From positions 1-64,000 of the forward strand of contig JAIXTE010000055.1 of NCBI GenBank assembly GCA_027484315.1: 64,000 nt of DNA, written 5' to 3'. The translations under genes and the position numbers were made by a program. The notes below the pieces were generated by a model. That model made no database searches, was not told where the DNA came from, and was given only the letters and a program-made list of their open reading frames with translations. Positions 15,389-24,196 of this stretch are shown here, piece by piece (position 1 is the stretch's first letter; each line of letters opens with the position of its first letter). Origin of the DNA: Burkholderiales bacterium. GTDB taxonomy: Bacteria > Pseudomonadota > Gammaproteobacteria > Burkholderiales > Burkholderiaceae_B.

Positions 15389-16075
15389 ATGACAAAGATA
15401 CTGCACATTGACGACGACATTGAGCTGGGCGAAATGCTCTGCGAATACCTGCGCGGTGAAGGCTTTGAAGCCGAGCATTGCGCAAGTCCCATTGATGGAC
15501 TGAAAAAACTGGCGGATGGCAATTTTCAGCTGGTGGTGCTGGATGTGATGATGCCTCAGCAAAACGGGCTTGAAACTCTCAAGCTGATTCGTTTGCAGTA
15601 CAACACCCCAGTGTTGATGTTGACTGCGCGCGGTGACAACATCGACAGAATTGTTGGGCTGGAACTGGGCGCCGACGATTACGTACCCAAGCCCTGTTTG
15701 CCAAGGGAAATCGTGGCACGGGTGCGCGCCATATTGCGCAGGGCCAGCGATGCAGGCAAGAACCCAAAGGACGCCCTGAGCCTCGGGCCACTTGAGGTGC
15801 AACCCGCCAAACGAAAAGTATTGTTGAATGGGCAAGAAGTTGATTTGACCAGCGCTGAATTCAATTTGCTGGAAGTGCTGGCAAGCCATGCCGGGCAAGT
15901 GGTCAGCAAGGCCATGCTGAGTGAACAGGGGCTGGGTCGGCCACTAGAGCGTTTTGACCGCAGTATTGATGTGCACTTGAGCAGTTTGCGTACCAAACTC
16001 GGCTTGAACAGCAATGAATTGCCCCTGACCCTGCACACCATTCGCGGTCAGGGTTACCAGTTGAGCCTGGAATAG
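15389..16075 (+). CDS. cpxR: OmpR/PhoB-type response regulator, CpxR-like
   Basis: A 228-residue response regulator. The receiver domain (1-115) has the acidic pocket D8-D10, phospho-acceptor D52 (LVVLDVMMP), T79 and K101. The winged-helix DNA-binding domain follows (about 130-226, DLTSAEFNLLEVL ... IRGQGYQLS). It is followed 4 bp later by its histidine kinase. A CpxR-type box upstream and the divergent spy/cpxP-like gene support the CpxR role and autoregulation. Signals probably concern misfolded or metal-damaged envelope proteins. Confidence 0.85.
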   Translation: MTKILHIDDDIELGEMLCEYLRGEGFEAEHCASPIDGLKKLADGNFQLVVLDVMMPQQNGLETLKLIRLQYNTPVLMLTARGDNIDRIVGLELGADDYVPKPCLPREIVARVRAILRRASDAGKNPKDALSLGPLEVQPAKRKVLLNGQEVDLTSAEFNLLEVLASHAGQVVSKAMLSEQGLGRPLERFDRSIDVHLSSLRTKLGLNSNELPLTLHTIRGQGYQLSLE

Positions 16076-16079
16076 CACC

Positions 16080-17504
16080 ATGGGCAAACTGTTCTGGAAG
16101 TTTTTCTTTGGTTTCTGGCTGTGCCTGATCGCTGCCGCACTGGCCACGGGCAGTGCCTTGTATTTGATGCGGGAAAAGCCTGCCAGCAGCGACATTGCGG
16201 AAGGGCCGCGCGCGCAGTTCATGCTGGAAACCATGCAGGAAGTGCTGGAAGGCAAAGGCCCTGGTGCCTTGGCGGATCTTCTTGAACGAAACCGCTTGCG
16301 GACAGGGAATGCCGTGCCCGTGTTTGCCGTTTCACAATCGGGCGAAGACATTCTGGGTCGGGAAATTCCAGACAATATCAGCCTGCGAATCAACGCATGG
16401 TTTGGTGGGCGGGAGCAGGCGGAACCCGGCATCTTGATAGTCACTGCGAAGGACAACTCTCAGTGGATACTGTTCATTCCCCGCAATCGAAAGCCGCCTG
16501 AGCCTGGTGCAGGCGCCTCACTTGAACAGTCGAAACTGGTTGACGGGCGCAGTGACCATGCAAGGGGCGAAGGGCGGCGACAGCGTGATGCCCTGCAACC
16601 ACCCCTGCCACCCGTCCCTGGTGCTGGCCTGGTTGCTGCCTTGTTGGCCAGCCTTCTGTTTGCAGGCGTGTTGGCTTACACCTTCAGCAAACCACTCAAC
16701 ACGCTCAAGAATGCATTTCGCGAGGCCGGCAAGGGCAGGCTTGGCATTCGAATAGCCCAGTCAGGGCGGCAACGCACGGATGAAATTGGTGAGTTGTTGA
16801 GCGGTTTTGACTTGATGGCGTCAGAAATTGAGGCTCGAATCGAGCAGCAAAAAGCGCTGTTGCATGACGTGTCGCATGAACTGCGGTCCCCGTTGGCCCG
16901 GCTCAACCTGGCCGTAGGGCTTGCACGACAAAACCCAGCCCAACTGGACAACAGCCTGAGCCGGATTGAAACCGAGGCCGAGCGGCTTGACAACCTGATT
17001 GGTGAACTGCTTAACTTGTCCCGGCTGGAATCAACCCAGTCCACCGATTCTGCGCGCGCCACCCACAACGTGATTGAATTGCTGGGTGCGGTGATCGAGG
17101 ATGCTCGGTTCGAGGCGCAGCTACAAAACAAACACATCGAGTTTCAGGAAATGCTCGACACCTGGACCATGCCTTGCGAACCCGAGGTGTTGCAACGCGC
17201 CTTTGACAACATTATTCGCAATGCCGTGAAGCACACTCCAGATGGCGGCAAGGTTGAGGTTGTGGCCCGACAGGGCGCGCAGGGGGGCTTGATTATTCAG
17301 GTGCTGGATGAAGGGGCAGGTGTACCCCTTGAACTAATAGGCAAATTGTTTACGCCTTTTTTCAAGCACGGCTCAAAGGCTGGGCACGGCTTGGGACTTG
17401 CCATCGCCAGAAAGTCCGTTGAGAACCACGGTGGCACCCTGACTGCGAGGCTGCGGCAACCTGTCGGCATGGAGTTCGAGCTTCTGTTGCCCCGGTTTTT
17501 CTAG
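16080..17504 (+). CDS. cpxA: Sensor histidine kinase, CpxA-like
   Basis: A 474-residue membrane kinase. TM1 is about residues 8-29, the periplasmic loop about 30-180 and TM2 about 181-202 (GLVAALLASLLFAGVLAY). HAMP follows. The HisKA box has phospho-acceptor H266 (DVSHELRSPLARL). The N box is NIIRNAVKHTP, and G boxes are DEGAGVP and GHGLGLAIA. The periplasmic part is rather long for CpxA and contains an Arg/Gln-rich stretch before TM2. The 3' end overlaps the convergent metalloprotease-like gene by 132 bp. The partner is the response regulator just upstream. Confidence 0.87.
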   Translation: MGKLFWKFFFGFWLCLIAAALATGSALYLMREKPASSDIAEGPRAQFMLETMQEVLEGKGPGALADLLERNRLRTGNAVPVFAVSQSGEDILGREIPDNISLRINAWFGGREQAEPGILIVTAKDNSQWILFIPRNRKPPEPGAGASLEQSKLVDGRSDHARGEGRRQRDALQPPLPPVPGAGLVAALLASLLFAGVLAYTFSKPLNTLKNAFREAGKGRLGIRIAQSGRQRTDEIGELLSGFDLMASEIEARIEQQKALLHDVSHELRSPLARLNLAVGLARQNPAQLDNSLSRIETEAERLDNLIGELLNLSRLESTQSTDSARATHNVIELLGAVIEDARFEAQLQNKHIEFQEMLDTWTMPCEPEVLQRAFDNIIRNAVKHTPDGGKVEVVARQGAQGGLIIQVLDEGAGVPLELIGKLFTPFFKHGSKAGHGLGLAIARKSVENHGGTLTARLRQPVGMEFELLLPRFF

Positions 17505-18086
17505 CAAGGCGTCCACCCAGACAATGTGACGGGGTTGAAGGGCATGGCTGCTGTCGTGTTCTGGATCTCTGCCGGAAAAGTCTGTTCGAATGGCTTTGAT
17601 GCGCGTGTGTACAAGCTCATGGAGTTCAGGCGCAACCCGGGCCACATAGGCCAGCCCAACCAGATCGGCAAGTGTTTCCTCAAAGTGAATATTGTTTTTG
17701 AATTGCAACCCCAGTTGTGCTTCCAGTGCCTTGCGGGTGGCCTGCCGTTTACCGGGCTCCGACATCAGGCAGTGCGTCAGTTCATGGCCAGACGTGAACG
17801 CCAGAAAGGCCGGTTCAAGGCCGGATTCCCCCGTGTTCAGAAAATGGGACCATACCCGTTTTGCATCGCTGTTCTGGTTGATGTGCAGTACACAAGCCTT
17901 GATCCCACTGTTGGTCAGGAACGGGGAGGGGTTTTTCATGGTGCTTTCACGCACGTGAATGCGCTCGGTGTTGATCGCATACACCGTGGAGAATTGATGG
18001 ATTTCTGCTTGAACTGCTTCTACATCGGGCAGGCTGGCATGAGGCGTGAACAGGCTGATCAAACCGAAAAACAAACCGTTCCACAT
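17373..18086 (-). CDS. Exported zinc-metalloprotease-like protein (HELTHC motif)
   Basis: A 237-residue product with a hydrophobic N-terminus (MWNGLFFGLISLFTPHASLP), probably exported, and GGGGGA shortly before ATG 18086. The central motif FTSGHELTHCLM is an HExxH zinc-binding signature; the downstream EETLADLVGLAY offers a Glu as third ligand (gluzincin-like ExxxD). No named family is certain. The last 44 codons run antisense through the end of the kinase gene, and this tail is Gln/Pro/Gly-rich, so the functional part probably ends near residue 190. Being next to cpxRA, a role in envelope quality control is possible but inferred. Confidence 0.6.
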   Translation of the reverse strand: MWNGLFFGLISLFTPHASLPDVEAVQAEIHQFSTVYAINTERIHVRESTMKNPSPFLTNSGIKACVLHINQNSDAKRVWSHFLNTGESGLEPAFLAFTSGHELTHCLMSEPGKRQATRKALEAQLGLQFKNNIHFEETLADLVGLAYVARVAPELHELVHTRIKAIRTDFSGRDPEHDSSHALQPRHIVWVDALLEKPGQQKLELHADRLPQPRSQGATVVLNGLSGDGKSQAVPSL

Positions 18087-18262
18087 GACATCCCCCGGAA
18101 AAATTTTGGTGATGTCAGTTCAACGGCCGCATGGGCAAGGCTCAGCATTGCTCCGATGCGTTGCCCTTAAAGGGGGTATTCGAAAGGGGTGGGGGAAAGA
18201 ATCAGCGCTCCGCCATGTCAAAATATTGGAAATGCAACATTCAACACGAGGAGTCAATTCAC

Positions 18263-18949
18263 ATGAACAATAGTCCAGTGGCCATCATCACCGGTGCAGC
18301 AGGCAATTTGGGGCAGGCCGTGGCCATCCACCTGGGCAGCCTCGGTTATCGCTTGTTGTTGGTTGACCTGAACCAACCTGACTGGGAAGGTGAAAGCGAT
18401 GCCGTGTCGATTGGTAACGTGGACTTGACCTTGCCGGAGCACGCCCAAGAGGTGGTCAACCAGGCTTGGGAGTATTTCGGTCAAATTGATGCCGTGGTCA
18501 ATATCGCTGGTGGATTTGTGTGGGAAAGGCAGGCCGAAAGCAGCCTGGACACCTGGAATTTGCAATACGCCATGAATGTGCAAACCACAGTCAACATGTG
18601 CCAGGCCATACTGCCGCAATTTCAGGACCAGCAAAGTGGCGTGATCGTCAACATTGGTGCCGCTGCTGCTGGCAAGGCTGCAGACGGCATGGGCGCTTAT
18701 TCCGCGGCCAAGTCGGCTGTGTTGCGTCTGACCGAGGCCTTGGCGGCCGAAAACAAACACCTTGGGATTCGCGCCAATGCGGTTCTGCCCAGCATTCTGG
18801 ATACGCCCGCAAACCGCGCAGCCATGCCCGATTCAGACCCTGTTGACTGGGTGTCTCCCGATTCACTGGCTGGCGTCATCGCCTTTCTTTTGTCAGACGC
18901 GGCCCGCGACATCAATGGCACTGGCATTCCAGTCACCGGTCGGATTTGA
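18263..18949 (+). CDS. SDR family oxidoreductase
   Basis: A 228-residue short-chain dehydrogenase. The start at ATG 18263 is supported by GAGGAG upstream and the family N-terminus (NNSPVAIITGAAGNLG). It has a nucleotide-binding loop TGAAGNLG, VNIAGGF (NNAG equivalent), catalytic S in VNIGAAA, and YSAAK with Tyr and Lys. The C-terminus ending PVTGRI is typical of the glucose-dehydrogenase-like SDR group. It stands alone before the convergent acrR gene. The substrate is unknown. Confidence 0.8.
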   Translation: MNNSPVAIITGAAGNLGQAVAIHLGSLGYRLLLVDLNQPDWEGESDAVSIGNVDLTLPEHAQEVVNQAWEYFGQIDAVVNIAGGFVWERQAESSLDTWNLQYAMNVQTTVNMCQAILPQFQDQQSGVIVNIGAAAAGKAADGMGAYSAAKSAVLRLTEALAAENKHLGIRANAVLPSILDTPANRAAMPDSDPVDWVSPDSLAGVIAFLLSDAARDINGTGIPVTGRI

Positions 18950-18969
18950 AGGCAAAGTGAGGCCGCGGT

Positions 18970-19590
18970 CTAACGGCGATTGGCCAGGCCGTGCAGGTAA
19001 TTGTCGATGGTGAATTCAGCCTGTTCCATCAAATCAAACAGGTTCGGGCTGAGTACATAGTTGGCAAACAGGCCGTCGATCAGTGAATGCAGGCCAATTG
19101 CGGCTCTTCTCGCGTTGATGCCGGCGGGCAGTTCTCCTTTGTCGATTGCTGCCTGAAAATCGGTTTCAATGGTGTGCAAACATCCCTGGATAGTTTCCAG
19201 GTGCCTGTCGCGGATCGGCAACATGTCGTCCACCATTTCAGTCTTGTGCATCACGATATCAAATACGCGCTGAATTCGCGGGTTTTCAGCCAGCGTACGC
19301 ACCACGTGCATGGAACGGGTACGCAAATATGCCAATGGTTGCTGCTCGGGGTGCAGGTCGGGCGTTGCGATGAATTCATCCATGGGCAGAATGACCCGTT
19401 GCAACATCGCGTCAAATAGGTCAGCCTTGTTCTTGAAGTGCCAGTAAATGGCGCCACGAGTCAGGCTGGCGGCACGGGCGATGTCGTTCAATGTAGTTCT
19501 GGATACACCTTTTTCCGAGAAAACAGCTTCTGCCGTATCCAGTATCAGGTTGCGTGTTTCCAGTGCTTCTTCCTTGGTTTTTCTCACCAC
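18970..19590 (-). CDS. acrR: TetR-type repressor of the efflux operon, AcrR-like
   Basis: A 206-residue TetR repressor. VVRKTKEEALETR matches the N-terminus of AcrR/TtgR/MexZ-type repressors, so the start is set at GTG 19590; an upstream in-frame GTG (19629) would lie inside the operator. HTH about 10-55 (TLNDIARAASLTRGAIYWHFKNKADLF, nearly the AcrR recognition helix). The C-terminal domain is the multidrug-binding type (TetR_C, ...FANYVLSPNLFDL). It is divergent from the RND operon with a 24-bp operator in between. Confidence 0.9.
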   Translation of the reverse strand: MVRKTKEEALETRNLILDTAEAVFSEKGVSRTTLNDIARAASLTRGAIYWHFKNKADLFDAMLQRVILPMDEFIATPDLHPEQQPLAYLRTRSMHVVRTLAENPRIQRVFDIVMHKTEMVDDMLPIRDRHLETIQGCLHTIETDFQAAIDKGELPAGINARRAAIGLHSLIDGLFANYVLSPNLFDLMEQAEFTIDNYLHGLANRR

Positions 19591-19620
19591 AATTGTCGTC
19601 GCCAAATTGAAAAAAATATT

Positions 19621-19644
19621 TACATACACTCATGCATGTATGTA
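19621..19644. promoter_or_regulatory. AcrR-type operator
   Basis: A 24-bp palindrome with arms TACATACA and TGTATGTA around CTCATGCA, the same arms and spacing as the Escherichia coli acrR-acrA operator as I recall it. It lies between acrR and the divergent acrA-like gene. Confidence 0.8.
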
Positions 19645-19712
19645 TTATCTGACTTCTCGGTCATTAAATCAACCCGAAAAATGCCCGCAAGGGTTATAAC
19701 ACGGCAGCCACC

Positions 19713-21020
19713 ATGTACAGCAACTCATTGAATTCAAAACAAACCCACGTCTCACCTTACAGCCGTGCTTTTGCCGGCGCCACCTTTTTGCCTGCCTTGC
19801 TGGTGACGGTATTGTCCACCACGCTGTTGTTGGGCTGTGGTTCAGGCGCCGATGCACAGGCACCTGGCGGCCCAGGTGCCGGGCAGGCTGCACCTGTACC
19901 CGTGGTGGAGGTGCAAACTGCACAGCTGGATTTGACCTACGAGTACCCGGCCCAAATTGCGGGTCTGCGGGAAGTGGAAATTCGGGCGCGCGTGGCGGGC
20001 ATCATTGAGCGCCGCATGTTTGAAGAGGGTGGCCGCGTGAAGCAGGGGCAATCCTTGTACAGCCTTGACAATGCCCCATATCAGACTGCACTGGTGCGCG
20101 CCCAGGCCGATGAGAATGCAGCCAAGGTACGCGCGGCTCAGGCCGAGCGGGATTACAAGCGGGTGATGCCCCTGGCGGAGAGCAAGGCGGTGTCCCAGTC
20201 TGAGTTGGACGCTGCACAGTCAGCCTTTGAAGTGGCCAAAGCCGACCTGCAAGTGGCCAGCGCGGCAGTTCGCGCAGCCCGATTGAACCTGGATTACGCC
20301 CGGGTTGTGTCCCCCGTGAATGGCTTTGCCAGCCGGTCAAAGTATTCAGAAGGCAGCTTTGTTTCTGGACCTTCTGAACTGCTGACCACGGTGACCCAGA
20401 TTGACCAGGTGTATGTGAACTTTGGTATCCCTGAAAAAGACCATGAGCAGTTGCGTCAAGGGTTGGCCAGTGGCGCTGTCAGCATGCCCAACGGCGACTT
20501 GTTGGTGGAAGTGCTGGGTGCAGATGGAAAGCCCATGGGTTTGAAAGCCAAGCTTGGCTTCAAGGATGTGCGGGTGAACCCTGCAACAGGCACTGTGGAT
20601 GCCAGGGCTGTATTGACCAACGACAAGGAAGTACTGAGCCCCGGCCAGTTTGTGCGCGTGCGAATCAGTGGTGCAGTTCAGAAAGACGCAGTGCTGTTGC
20701 CACAACGTGCCGTGCTTGAAAACCCGGCAGGTGGCAAAGTCGTGATGACCGTGAGCCCGGAGAACACCGTTGCCCCACGCCCCGTTGAAGTGGCCCAGTG
20801 GAAAGGCGACCAATGGGTTGTCACCAAGGGGTTGGCCGCTGGCGACAAGGTAATTACCGACGGATTCATGAAAGCGCCCCCGGGTACACCCGTGCAACCC
20901 GTGATTGCAGGCAGTGCTGACAACGTTGGTAATGCTGGCAATACTGGCAAGGCGGCCGAAGCCCAGCAGGCACCTGCGCAACCCGCAGCTACACCTGAAC
21001 AAACCCAACAGAAGCAGTAA
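19713..21020 (+). CDS. acrA: RND efflux periplasmic adaptor (AcrA/MexA family)
   Basis: A 435-residue membrane fusion lipoprotein linking the inner-membrane pump to the outer-membrane channel. The N-terminal signal has a lipobox LLLGCGSG (Cys about 43). The barrel-sandwich/lipoyl halves (YPAQIAGLREVEIRARVAG and RVVSPVNGFAS) flank a helical hairpin (about 120-185), followed by the beta-barrel and membrane-proximal domains. The C-terminus is a low-complexity Ala/Gln/Pro tail. It is the first gene of the operon, 11 bp before the pump gene. Confidence 0.93.
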   Translation: MYSNSLNSKQTHVSPYSRAFAGATFLPALLVTVLSTTLLLGCGSGADAQAPGGPGAGQAAPVPVVEVQTAQLDLTYEYPAQIAGLREVEIRARVAGIIERRMFEEGGRVKQGQSLYSLDNAPYQTALVRAQADENAAKVRAAQAERDYKRVMPLAESKAVSQSELDAAQSAFEVAKADLQVASAAVRAARLNLDYARVVSPVNGFASRSKYSEGSFVSGPSELLTTVTQIDQVYVNFGIPEKDHEQLRQGLASGAVSMPNGDLLVEVLGADGKPMGLKAKLGFKDVRVNPATGTVDARAVLTNDKEVLSPGQFVRVRISGAVQKDAVLLPQRAVLENPAGGKVVMTVSPENTVAPRPVEVAQWKGDQWVVTKGLAAGDKVITDGFMKAPPGTPVQPVIAGSADNVGNAGNTGKAAEAQQAPAQPAATPEQTQQKQ

Positions 21021-21031
21021 GGGGCCAGACC

Positions 21032-24000
21032 ATGTTTTCGAAATTTTTCATCGACAGGCCTGTGTTTGCGGCTGTGTTGTCGATTTTTATCATGCTGGCC
21101 GGTTTGGCCGCCATGCGTGGTTTGCCGATAGCCCAATACCCGGAAATTGCACCGCCCGTGGTGCAGGTGCGCGCTGTTTACCCCGGTGCATCTGCTGAAG
21201 TGATTGCAAGTACGGTGGCAGCTCCCATTGAAAACGCCATCAACGGCGTTGAGGACATGATGTACATGAGTTCAACTTCCGCCAGCAGTGGCGTGGTTGA
21301 AATCATGGTGACGTTTGAAATTGGTACCGACCCCGACCAGGCGGCCCTGAACGTCAATAACCGTGTGAAGCAGGTGGAAAACATCCTGCCGCAGGAAGTG
21401 CGCAGGCAGGGTGTGACGGTCAACAAGGGGTCTTCATCATTCCTGCAGGTGCTGGCTTTTTATTCCGAAGACGGCAGGTTTGACGACTTTTACACCTCCA
21501 ACTACGTGACCTTGAACGTGCTGGACCGCATCAAGCGGATTCCAGGCACTACCAACGTGCAGATTTTCGGTGCGAAAGACTACGCCATGCGCATCTGGAT
21601 CAAGCCCGACCGCATGGCCCAGTTGAAGTTGACTGCGGGCGACATTGCTGCTGCACTGAATGAACAGAACGCCCAGTTTGCAGCAGGCAAGGTGGGGCAG
21701 GCCCCCAACAACAATGGTCAGGAACTGGTCTACACGGTGACTGCGCAAGGCCGCTTGAGTGAACCGGAAGAGTTTGAAAACATCCTGATTCGTGTGAATC
21801 CTGATGGATCTTCCCTGCGCTTGAAAGACGTGGCCCGTGTGGAATTGGGCTCGAAAGATTACGACTTCAACGGTCGAATCAACGGCAAGCCAGCCACCCT
21901 GGTGGGCGTGTTCCTGCAACCGGGCGCCAATGCCCTGGATGTGGCGCAGAACGTGAAAACCACCATGGATGACATTTCAGCCGACTTCCCGGAAGGGCTG
22001 GACTATGCGGTGCCTTACGACACCACGCGGTTTGTGGAGGTGTCCATCCGCGAAGTGGTCAAAACGCTGGCTGAAGCCATGATTCTCGTCTTCATCGTGG
22101 TGTACGTGTTGCTGCAGAACTGGCGCGCCACGCTGATTCCAATCCTGGCGGTACCGGTTTCCCTGTTGGGTGCATTCGCGGGCTTGTACCTGCTGGGCTA
22201 TTCCATCAACACCCTGACCCTGTTTGGTATGGTGCTGGCCATTGGTATTGTGGTGGACGATGCGATCGTGGTGCTGGAAAACGTGGAACGTATCATGCAC
22301 GAGGAAGGCCTGAGTGCCCGCAAGGCCGCCATCAAGGCCATGGACGAGGTCACCGGCCCTGTGATTGCCATTGTGCTGGTGCTGTCGGCTGTGTTTATTC
22401 CGATCGGCTTTTTGGGAGGGCTTACTGGCGAGTTGTATCGCCAGTTCGCCATCACCATTTCAATCGCCGTGATCGTGTCCGGCGTGGTTGCATTGACGAT
22501 GACCCCCGCCCTGTGTGTGCTGTTGCTCAAGCACGAACACAAAAAACCGGGCAAGTTCTTCACAGCATTCAACACCTGGTTTGCACGCGTGACCACCCGC
22601 TATGTGGGTGGTGTGAAGTTCATCAGCCTGCGCCCTGCAATTGGTATTGGCCTGTTTTTGGTGATGTTGATTGTGACCGCGGGCTTGTTCAAGGCCACAC
22701 CCGGTTCACTGGTGCCGGATGAAGACCAGGGCTATTTCATTGCCGCCGTGTTTTTGCCAGATGGTGCCACCTTGCAGCGCACCGACAAGGTAGTAGCCCA
22801 AGTCGTGGATGCCGTGGCCGCCAACCCCGCCAATGAATACTCCGTTGCCTTCACGGGCCTGGACTTTCTGGGCGGCAGCTTTAAAAACAGCGCGGCTACG
22901 CTGTTCGTGACCCAACGCCACTGGGACGACCGTGAAGCGGTGACCAAAGACCTGGTGGGTGAATTGTTTGGCCGAACGGCGGGGGTTCAGGAAGGGCTTG
23001 TGCTGGCTTTTGCACCGCCCCCCATTTTTGGTTTGGGCAATGCGGGCGGTTTCGAGTTTTACATTCAAAACCGCGGCGAAGGCGGCTCGGCTGCGCTGGG
23101 CAAAGTCATGAATGAATTCATGGCCAAGGCCAACAAAGACCCGCGCCTGGCAGGCGTTCAAACCCTGTGGCGCCCCGGTACACCGCAGTTGTACGTGGAT
23201 GTGGATCGCGAGCGGGCCCGTGCAATGGGCGTGAATGTGAATGAGGTGTTTGACACCTTGTCTGCAAGCATGGGTACCTACTATGTAAACGACTTCAACA
23301 AGTTTGGCCGGACTTGGCAGGTGTTGATGTCGGCCGATGCGCAGTACCGCAAAAGCCCCACAGACATTGGCAACATGTACGTGCGCTCCAACAAGGGCGA
23401 GATGATTCCAATTTCGGCCTTTGCAAAAGTGGAGTTTTCACAAGGCCCTGAAACTTTGGAGCGTTTCAACAATCTACCTGCAGTGAAGCTTTTGGGCAGT
23501 GGTGCACCGGGTGTCAGTTCGGGCGAAGCCATTCAAGCCATTGAAGACATTGCGGCCGAAGTGCTGCCTGCCGATTTCAGTTATGACTTCTCGGGTGCTT
23601 CGTTCCAGGAAAAGCGTTCCGCTGGTTCATCCAGCTTCGCGCTCATATTGGGCGCATTGATGGTGTTTCTGATTTTGGCGGCCCAGTATGAAAAGTGGAC
23701 GCTGCCGTTCTCGGTGTTGCTGGCCATGCCCTTCGGTATTTTTGGAGCCCTGCTTGCCGTGTGGATGCGCGACATGACCAACGACGTGTATTTCCAGATC
23801 GGCTTGGTGACCTTGTTGGGTCTGGCAGCCAAGAATGCAATTTTGATCGTAGAGTTTGCCGTGTTGAAGCGTGAGGAAGGCATGTCGGCACTGGACGCCT
23901 CCCTTGAAGCCGCCCGTTTGCGGTTCCGCCCGATTTTGATGACCTCGTTTGCGTTTATTCTGGGGGTCGTACCGCTGGCGTTTTCCAGTGGGGCTGGTGC

Positions 24001-24196
24001 TGGCGCGCGTGCTGCCGTGGGCACAGGCGTGATGGGTGGTATGACAGCCGCCACGCTGCTGGCCATTTTCTTTGTGCCCCTGTTTTACCGCCTCATTGAC
24101 CGGGGTGAAAAAGGTGGCCGACACCATGGTGATGAAGAGGAAGCAAATGATTCATCCAATCAATCTACACACAACAAAGGAGGCGAGCATGTTTAA
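21032..24196 (+). CDS. acrB: RND multidrug efflux permease (AcrB/MexB, HAE1 family)
   Basis: A 1054-residue inner-membrane proton/drug antiporter of full family length. It starts MFSKFFIDRPVFAAVLSI, as is normal for AcrB. Proton-relay Asp pair is seen in TM4 (GIVVDDAIVVLENVERIM, about 407-424). The two porter-domain repeats and the TM8-12 block (LGLAAKNAILIVEFA) are complete. The C-terminus is a polar tail that overlaps the next gene by 8 bp. It should expel hydrophobic drugs, solvents or detergents together with its neighbours. Repression by AcrR is expected from the operator upstream. Confidence 0.95.
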   Translation: MFSKFFIDRPVFAAVLSIFIMLAGLAAMRGLPIAQYPEIAPPVVQVRAVYPGASAEVIASTVAAPIENAINGVEDMMYMSSTSASSGVVEIMVTFEIGTDPDQAALNVNNRVKQVENILPQEVRRQGVTVNKGSSSFLQVLAFYSEDGRFDDFYTSNYVTLNVLDRIKRIPGTTNVQIFGAKDYAMRIWIKPDRMAQLKLTAGDIAAALNEQNAQFAAGKVGQAPNNNGQELVYTVTAQGRLSEPEEFENILIRVNPDGSSLRLKDVARVELGSKDYDFNGRINGKPATLVGVFLQPGANALDVAQNVKTTMDDISADFPEGLDYAVPYDTTRFVEVSIREVVKTLAEAMILVFIVVYVLLQNWRATLIPILAVPVSLLGAFAGLYLLGYSINTLTLFGMVLAIGIVVDDAIVVLENVERIMHEEGLSARKAAIKAMDEVTGPVIAIVLVLSAVFIPIGFLGGLTGELYRQFAITISIAVIVSGVVALTMTPALCVLLLKHEHKKPGKFFTAFNTWFARVTTRYVGGVKFISLRPAIGIGLFLVMLIVTAGLFKATPGSLVPDEDQGYFIAAVFLPDGATLQRTDKVVAQVVDAVAANPANEYSVAFTGLDFLGGSFKNSAATLFVTQRHWDDREAVTKDLVGELFGRTAGVQEGLVLAFAPPPIFGLGNAGGFEFYIQNRGEGGSAALGKVMNEFMAKANKDPRLAGVQTLWRPGTPQLYVDVDRERARAMGVNVNEVFDTLSASMGTYYVNDFNKFGRTWQVLMSADAQYRKSPTDIGNMYVRSNKGEMIPISAFAKVEFSQGPETLERFNNLPAVKLLGSGAPGVSSGEAIQAIEDIAAEVLPADFSYDFSGASFQEKRSAGSSSFALILGALMVFLILAAQYEKWTLPFSVLLAMPFGIFGALLAVWMRDMTNDVYFQIGLVTLLGLAAKNAILIVEFAVLKREEGMSALDASLEAARLRFRPILMTSFAFILGVVPLAFSSGAGAGARAAVGTGVMGGMTAATLLAIFFVPLFYRLIDRGEKGGRHHGDEEEANDSSNQSTHNKGGEHV

